From Paenibacillus alkaliterrae (lineage in GTDB: Bacteria; Bacillota; Bacilli; Paenibacillales; Paenibacillaceae): 64,000 bases of DNA. Of this stretch, positions 60,267 to 64,000 are shown one piece after another. The notes below the pieces were generated by a model. The model was given only the letters and a program-made list of their open reading frames with translations, searched no databases and was not told where the DNA came from. Positions within the stretch are counted from its first letter, which is position 1. Each line of letters opens with the position of its first letter. The stretch is from positions 1 through 64,000 of the forward strand of contig NZ_JAKGAP010000002.1 in assembly GCF_021532375.1 (NCBI RefSeq), given 5' to 3'. The translations under genes were made by a program, and so were the position numbers.

Positions 60267-60869
60267 TTAACGGCTGTAGAACTCGACGATTTGTTTCTCG
60301 TCGATATCTTGGGAAAGCTCACCGCGATCAGGCATGCGGATAAATTTACCTTCCATTGCTTGATCATTGAACTCCAAGTAGTTCGGAAGGTGATGACGGC
60401 CTTCCATAGCTTCTTTAATTGTTCTTAGGCTGCGGCTGCGCTCGCGCAGGCCGATTACATCGCCAAGAGAAACGCTGTAAGAAGCGATATCCACTTTCTT
60501 GCCGTTTACCGTTACGTGACCATGCGATACCAACTGACGAGCTCCTGCACGGGAGTTGGAAAGGCCAAGGCGGTAAACGAGATTGTCAAGACGGCTTTCA
60601 AGGAGGCCCATGAAGTTTTCACCGGCTTTACCTTTCATTTTTGCCGCTTTGTCAAACAAGTTGCGGAATTGTTTTTCGTTCAAGCCGTACATGTGACGAA
60701 GCTTTTGTTTCTCTTGCAATTGAACGCCATAACCGCTAAGCTTCTTGCGTTGGTTAGGGCCGTGTTGACCTGGTGGAAATGCGCGTTTTGCAAGTTCTTT
60801 ACCTGTACCGCTCAAAGAGATTCCAAGGCGGCGGCTTAATTTAAATTTAGGTCCTGTATAACGTGACAT
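60267..60869 (-). CDS. rpsD: 30S ribosomal protein S4
   Basis: This 200-residue protein is a 16S rRNA-binding assembly protein. It starts [19 protein letters not shown] and has [18 protein letters not shown], the S4 RNA-binding domain ([34 protein letters not shown] region, about 95-130) and a C-terminal QIVEFYSR. The start at 60869 is the canonical N-terminus, with AAGGAG about 12 bp upstream. It lacks the zinc-binding Cys pattern, so it is the zinc-free form. A structured leader precedes it. Confidence 0.98.
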   Translation of the reverse strand: MSRYTGPKFKLSRRLGISLSGTGKELAKRAFPPGQHGPNQRKKLSGYGVQLQEKQKLRHMYGLNEKQFRNLFDKAAKMKGKAGENFMGLLESRLDNLVYRLGLSNSRAGARQLVSHGHVTVNGKKVDIASYSVSLGDVIGLRERSRSLRTIKEAMEGRHHLPNYLEFNDQAMEGKFIRMPDRGELSQDIDEKQIVEFYSR

Positions 60870-60924
60870 ACGTAATGTTAACTCCTTCATCAAATAAATT
60901 TGTGAATGGGAATGTGTTTCGCCG

Positions 60925-60994
60925 AATACGTTCAACGTCCGAGCACGCTCGTCCCTGTCAGGCTAGTCAGCCGCTGGCCTGCAGCGAACGTATT
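60925..60994 (-). promoter_or_regulatory. Structured leader of rpsD, probable S4 autoregulatory element
   Basis: The minus-strand leader has a long-range stem of AATACGTTC (60986-60994) with GAACGTATT (60925-60933). It encloses further dyads, such as CAGGC...GCCTG and CGAGC...GCTCG. Firmicute rpsD is known to be repressed by S4 binding its own leader. The match to the known leader family was not tested. Nothing else is seen from 60995 to 61233. Confidence 0.5.
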
Positions 60995-61233
60995 TCATGA
61001 GGGTGACACAAAACCGTACGCCCATCTATTCATCAATAAATAATATATGAACGATACTGTAGTTGTCAAGATTCCAGCTTGAAATTTACACATAAACTAA
61101 GGGAATCGAAAGTCCTATATTTTGTGGGCATAGTAGTGCAAAACTCTTACAAATGAAGTATGATGATTGTATTATTAAGCGTAAAATGGGAAGCTCATCT
61201 CCTTGGTTGACACATGGAAGGGTTGGGTGCTGC

Positions 61234-63171
61234 ATGGACGATCGGATAAAAAGCAATTTTCCTCCTCAAATAAAGTCAACAATGGTTGAAGTGTCATCTG
61301 AATTACAATCGATTTGGTTCCATAGCGAAGATTTTAGAGATGCGGACGAGCCCATGCTGCCATCGTTGCTCGAGGACAGCTTTGAACAGTGGAGCACAGA
61401 AGCCGCTGGTTTAGCGCTATTTCAAAATGGACAATTTGCTTTATTTAATAAAGAAGGGCATGAAATCATAGCGACAGTGCCATTACTGGCTTTAATGGGC
61501 GAGGGGCGTGACGCTGCTGCGGCTGCTGCTGTCGCCGATGCGTTGACGAGCCGGCAGACGGCTGCATTCGAGGCAGCGGCCCATTTCGCAGTAGCCGTAC
61601 CTCAACGCAGACGAGTTGACGGAGCCGTATTCAGCGTAATCGCTTATGTTACGACAACCGATTTTGTTCAAATTAGATCTGAGGTCGAGGCATGCGCTCT
61701 TCATTTCCGCAGCTGCTTCTATCGCAAATTCGAGGAGATCTACATCAAAGACATGCTCCTTCAGCAGCAGAGAGCCGAGAAGGAAGCGATCCGGAAGGAA
61801 AGCTTATTTCATACCGCCAAACAGCTGTATAATCAGATAGACGTTGCCTCGGTCCTATCGGAATTGCTTCGAAGCTTAGAACAATTATACCCCCACTCGG
61901 AAGTGCATTTATATTTGTCGCAGGATCATTTGAATGGAGACCCGCGCGTAAAGCCGTTAGTATTCAAAAATGCAGAGCATGATATTGTGGCTAAAGCTTT
62001 CTTGAACGGAAGTTCGGTAACCGAGCATGATCGGGACGGAACGATAAGGCTGGCGGTCCCCATGACAGGTAAGCAGGCCGCATACGGCGTTCTCTGTATG
62101 ACCATCGGTCCAGGCAAATGGGATGAAGCGGATTTGCCGGCATTCCTGCTTCTTGCTGATACTTCGGGCTCAGCTTTTGAGAATGCTAAATTATATGAAC
62201 AATCTAATTTATTGATTAATGAGCTCCGGCTTATCAATGAGCTTACGAAACGGTTAAATCAGTCTCTGCGGCTTAAAGAAATATTTCAATTTGCGACTAG
62301 TGAGCTGTTAACTATATTTGAAGCGAATTATTGCTGCGTTCTGCAGCTGAATAAAGAAAGTAATCAATTTGTAGTCATGTCCAGTAATATCCCTGCTCTT
62401 GCGAGTGAGCAATTTTCCCCGGAATATGGTTTCTGCGGGATGGTCTACCGAACGAAGGAGCCTATGATTATTTCCGATTATTGGCATACAAGAGTAGTCA
62501 CCTCGAAGCTAATGGATAACACAGGGTCAAGATCGTTGATTGCCGCTCCAATTATGGTTGACGGCGAGGTGGTGGGCGTTATTCTCGTAGCTCATAAAGC
62601 GCCGAATTTTTTCTCCTATGAAAATTATAAATTGCTGCAGGTGATGAGTACGCATATCGGCCTAGCCCTCACGAACGCATCCTTGCATGCGGAAGTGCGT
62701 AGAATGGTCATTACAGACAATTTAACGGGTTTGCATGCCCGGCATTATTTGGATGAGCAAATTCAAAATCGGCAACGGAAGGATCCTTTCGGATCTTTAA
62801 TCCTTGTCGACATTGATCATTTCAAGAAAGTAAACGATACGTACGGTCATCAGGTTGGTGACCGGATATTAATTCAAGTAAGCGGCATTATATCTGCAGC
62901 AATCAGACAAGGCGATATTGCGGCACGCTGGGGCGGCGAGGAGCTCGCGGTTTACTTGCCGGGAATTCGTGCAGAACAGGCTTACCGCATCGCTGAGCGT
63001 ATTCGAATGCATGTGGAGGGACAGACCGACCCGGTCGTCACCGTTTCCTGCGGCGTTTCCGAATGGACGTACGAGGATGATAAAATTAGCGTTGAATCGT
63101 TATTCTATAGAGCGGACATGGCGCTCTATGAGGCAAAGGGAAATGGAAGAAATTGTATTTTTATTGGATAA
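61234..63171 (+). CDS. GAF-GGDEF diguanylate cyclase (DgcP/YtrP-like)
   Basis: This 645-residue protein has an N-terminal sensory region, GAF domains (one about residues 185-310, another about 345-485), and a C-terminal GGDEF domain. The active site is intact: VDIDHFKKVNDTYGHQVGD and GGEEL at 567-571. RQGD at 558-561, five residues before it, is an inhibitory I-site (RxxD), so product inhibition by c-di-GMP is expected. B. subtilis ytrP (dgcP) also lies near rpsD. The ATG at 61234 is preferred because GGAAGGG lies upstream; the frame is open from 61153. Confidence 0.92.
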   Translation: MDDRIKSNFPPQIKSTMVEVSSELQSIWFHSEDFRDADEPMLPSLLEDSFEQWSTEAAGLALFQNGQFALFNKEGHEIIATVPLLALMGEGRDAAAAAAVADALTSRQTAAFEAAAHFAVAVPQRRRVDGAVFSVIAYVTTTDFVQIRSEVEACALHFRSCFYRKFEEIYIKDMLLQQQRAEKEAIRKESLFHTAKQLYNQIDVASVLSELLRSLEQLYPHSEVHLYLSQDHLNGDPRVKPLVFKNAEHDIVAKAFLNGSSVTEHDRDGTIRLAVPMTGKQAAYGVLCMTIGPGKWDEADLPAFLLLADTSGSAFENAKLYEQSNLLINELRLINELTKRLNQSLRLKEIFQFATSELLTIFEANYCCVLQLNKESNQFVVMSSNIPALASEQFSPEYGFCGMVYRTKEPMIISDYWHTRVVTSKLMDNTGSRSLIAAPIMVDGEVVGVILVAHKAPNFFSYENYKLLQVMSTHIGLALTNASLHAEVRRMVITDNLTGLHARHYLDEQIQNRQRKDPFGSLILVDIDHFKKVNDTYGHQVGDRILIQVSGIISAAIRQGDIAARWGGEELAVYLPGIRAEQAYRIAERIRMHVEGQTDPVVTVSCGVSEWTYEDDKISVESLFYRADMALYEAKGNGRNCIFIG

Positions 63172-63213
63172 AACTAGGATGGATGTTAGCTATCATCCTT
63201 GTATCCGCCACGA

Positions 63214-63237
63214 GGGCGCCGTTTACGGCGTCCTTTT
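63214..63237 (+). terminator. Terminator of the GGDEF gene
   Basis: GGGCGCCG (63214-63221) and CGGCGTCC (63226-63233) pair with one G-T, followed by four T. Confidence 0.7.
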
Positions 63238-63323
63238 CGTGTTGCTGATTTTATTTAGAATAAGGAACTGAAAGGATAGGGAACCTATCATAGTAACAGG
63301 ACGGACGGGAGGACTGGCGCGTG

Positions 63324-64000
63324 ATGCGAATGAAAGTAATCGTGACTTTTTTATGGATCGCAGGATCTATGATGTTCCTATTTGGGTGCGGAAATACCGC
63401 TGGTCAACGATCACCTGAAGAGTTGCTGTCTTTATCTTACTCGGGTCTTGCTGCTACGGATCAATATGCGTTCACAGGCTCAATGAGCATAAAAACGGCT
63501 GACGGATTCGAGTTCAAGCCGCAAATTTTTGAAGGGAAAGTCGTCGATCACAAGCAGTTGACTTTGCAGACGAATAGCGAGGACACGCTGCACTGGAATC
63601 CCGTACAAGTGCTTGAGGCGCTGAATGAATCGAATGAGGAAGTAAGCTTGGTTAACGGCAGTAATGACCCGGAGACCGTCACCCTGCATATTGCCGAGAA
63701 TCAGGCCGCCTCTAAAGAAAGATGGGAGCAAAGGCTTCGTCAAGAGCTTGAGCGTCTAAGGGAAAATGTTTCTCTCGAGGATCGTTCCTATAAAGACGAG
63801 TGGCAGAAGGAGCTGGAGCGGTCGGAGAAGCAATTAAACGATATGCTGAAGACCATGAAAGCCGTAACGGTGTATGAGCTCGTAATAGACCGGGATCGGC
63901 TGCTGCCCCTCAAAATGGACGAGAAAACGGTATTCAGCTATACCTACAATGGAAAACCGCTTTCAGAGGAAAGGCATACGACTGTACGGTTTCAATCGTT
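63324..64000 (+). CDS. Putative lipoprotein, 5' part (cut by the window edge)
   Basis: At least 225 codons stay open to the window end. The N-terminus is a lipoprotein signal: MRMKVIVTFLWIAGSMMF, then the lipobox LFGC with Cys22 as the lipidated residue. The mature part has GSMSIKTADG, strands and a Glu/Lys/Arg-rich helical stretch (about 130-175), reminiscent of membrane-anchored lipoproteins of unknown role. ATG at 63324 or GTG at 63321 follows GGGAGG. No family is recognised. Confidence 0.8.
   Translation, partial: MRMKVIVTFLWIAGSMMFLFGCGNTAGQRSPEELLSLSYSGLAATDQYAFTGSMSIKTADGFEFKPQIFEGKVVDHKQLTLQTNSEDTLHWNPVQVLEALNESNEEVSLVNGSNDPETVTLHIAENQAASKERWEQRLRQELERLRENVSLEDRSYKDEWQKELERSEKQLNDMLKTMKAVTVYELVIDRDRLLPLKMDEKTVFSYTYNGKPLSEERHTTVRFQS

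Noticed and set aside
1-64000. CRISPR array, prophage module, antibiotic gene cluster or defence system
   Set aside because: No regularly spaced repeats, cas genes, phage structural genes, PKS/NRPS modules or recognised defence genes were seen. TnpB is the only nuclease of that type.

Overview
The window reads as a chromosomal segment of a Gram-positive, endospore-forming Bacillales bacterium, most likely Paenibacillus or a close relative. The evidence is strong AGGAGG ribosome binding sites, a Paenibacillus-type cyclodextrin glucanotransferase, an S-layer (SLH) protein, Bacillus-type T-boxes, a CcpA gene and CcpA/CcpN-type operator matches, a sigma-W-like promoter before nfeD-floT, and gene neighbourhoods known from Bacillus (acuA-acuC opposite acsA; tyrS close to rpsD and a GAF-GGDEF gene). 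Identifications come from reading protein motifs and recalled family sequences; no database search was run.

Layout. 1-1.1 kb: the 3' part of a TnpB (IS200/IS605-type) element with its right end, inserted in a GNAT acetyltransferase gene. 1.1-4.4 kb: a second acetyltransferase, a broken piece of a cyclodextrin glucanotransferase (CGTase) gene, then a complete secreted CGTase. 4.6-10.8 kb: a LacI-type regulator divergent from a tight four-gene sugar operon (fucose-isomerase-like enzyme, split transketolase, glycerol-kinase-like FGGY kinase). 11-14.4 kb: a LacI/CcpA-like gene remnant, ung, an SLH protein, tRNA-Val(GAC), and a gene-poor stretch that looks like the scar of an integrated element. 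14.4-17.1 kb: a gluconeogenic gapB-pckA pair with a CcpN-box match. 17-23 kb: small conserved proteins (DUF3892, DUF1292, DUF1885, two tiny membrane proteins), an MBL hydrolase and an arginine/lysine decarboxylase. 23-33.7 kb: an MFS exporter, an RND exporter, and a two-component system divergent from an ABC-2 exporter. 33.7-35.5 kb: a broken proS behind a T-box remnant. 36-41.5 kb: 6-phosphogluconate dehydrogenase, shikimate kinase, a divergent EPSP synthase, a CoA-binding protein and a Gln/Asn/Ser/Tyr-rich protein. 41.6-48.7 kb: PTS EIICBA with enzyme I, a PfpI-type protein, VanZ-like, a YgiT-like zinc protein, ccpA and mtnN. 48.8-53 kb: acuC and acuA opposite acsA. 53-64 kb: a class A PBP with fibronectin domains, T-box tyrS, nfeD-floT, rpsD, a GAF-GGDEF cyclase and the start of a lipoprotein.

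Much of the window is central carbon metabolism and its control. PTS EII/EI and CcpA sense and import sugars. gapB-pckA and acsA serve growth on non-sugar carbon and carry catabolite-control sites. CGTase supplies cyclodextrins from starch. The isomerase-kinase-transketolase operon is the most interesting metabolic system here: its gene set matches what a non-oxidative pathway for a branched or short sugar, such as D-apiose, would need. Several loci are decaying or rearranged: the GNAT gene, the CGTase fragment, the lacI remnant, the tRNA-Val flank and proS.
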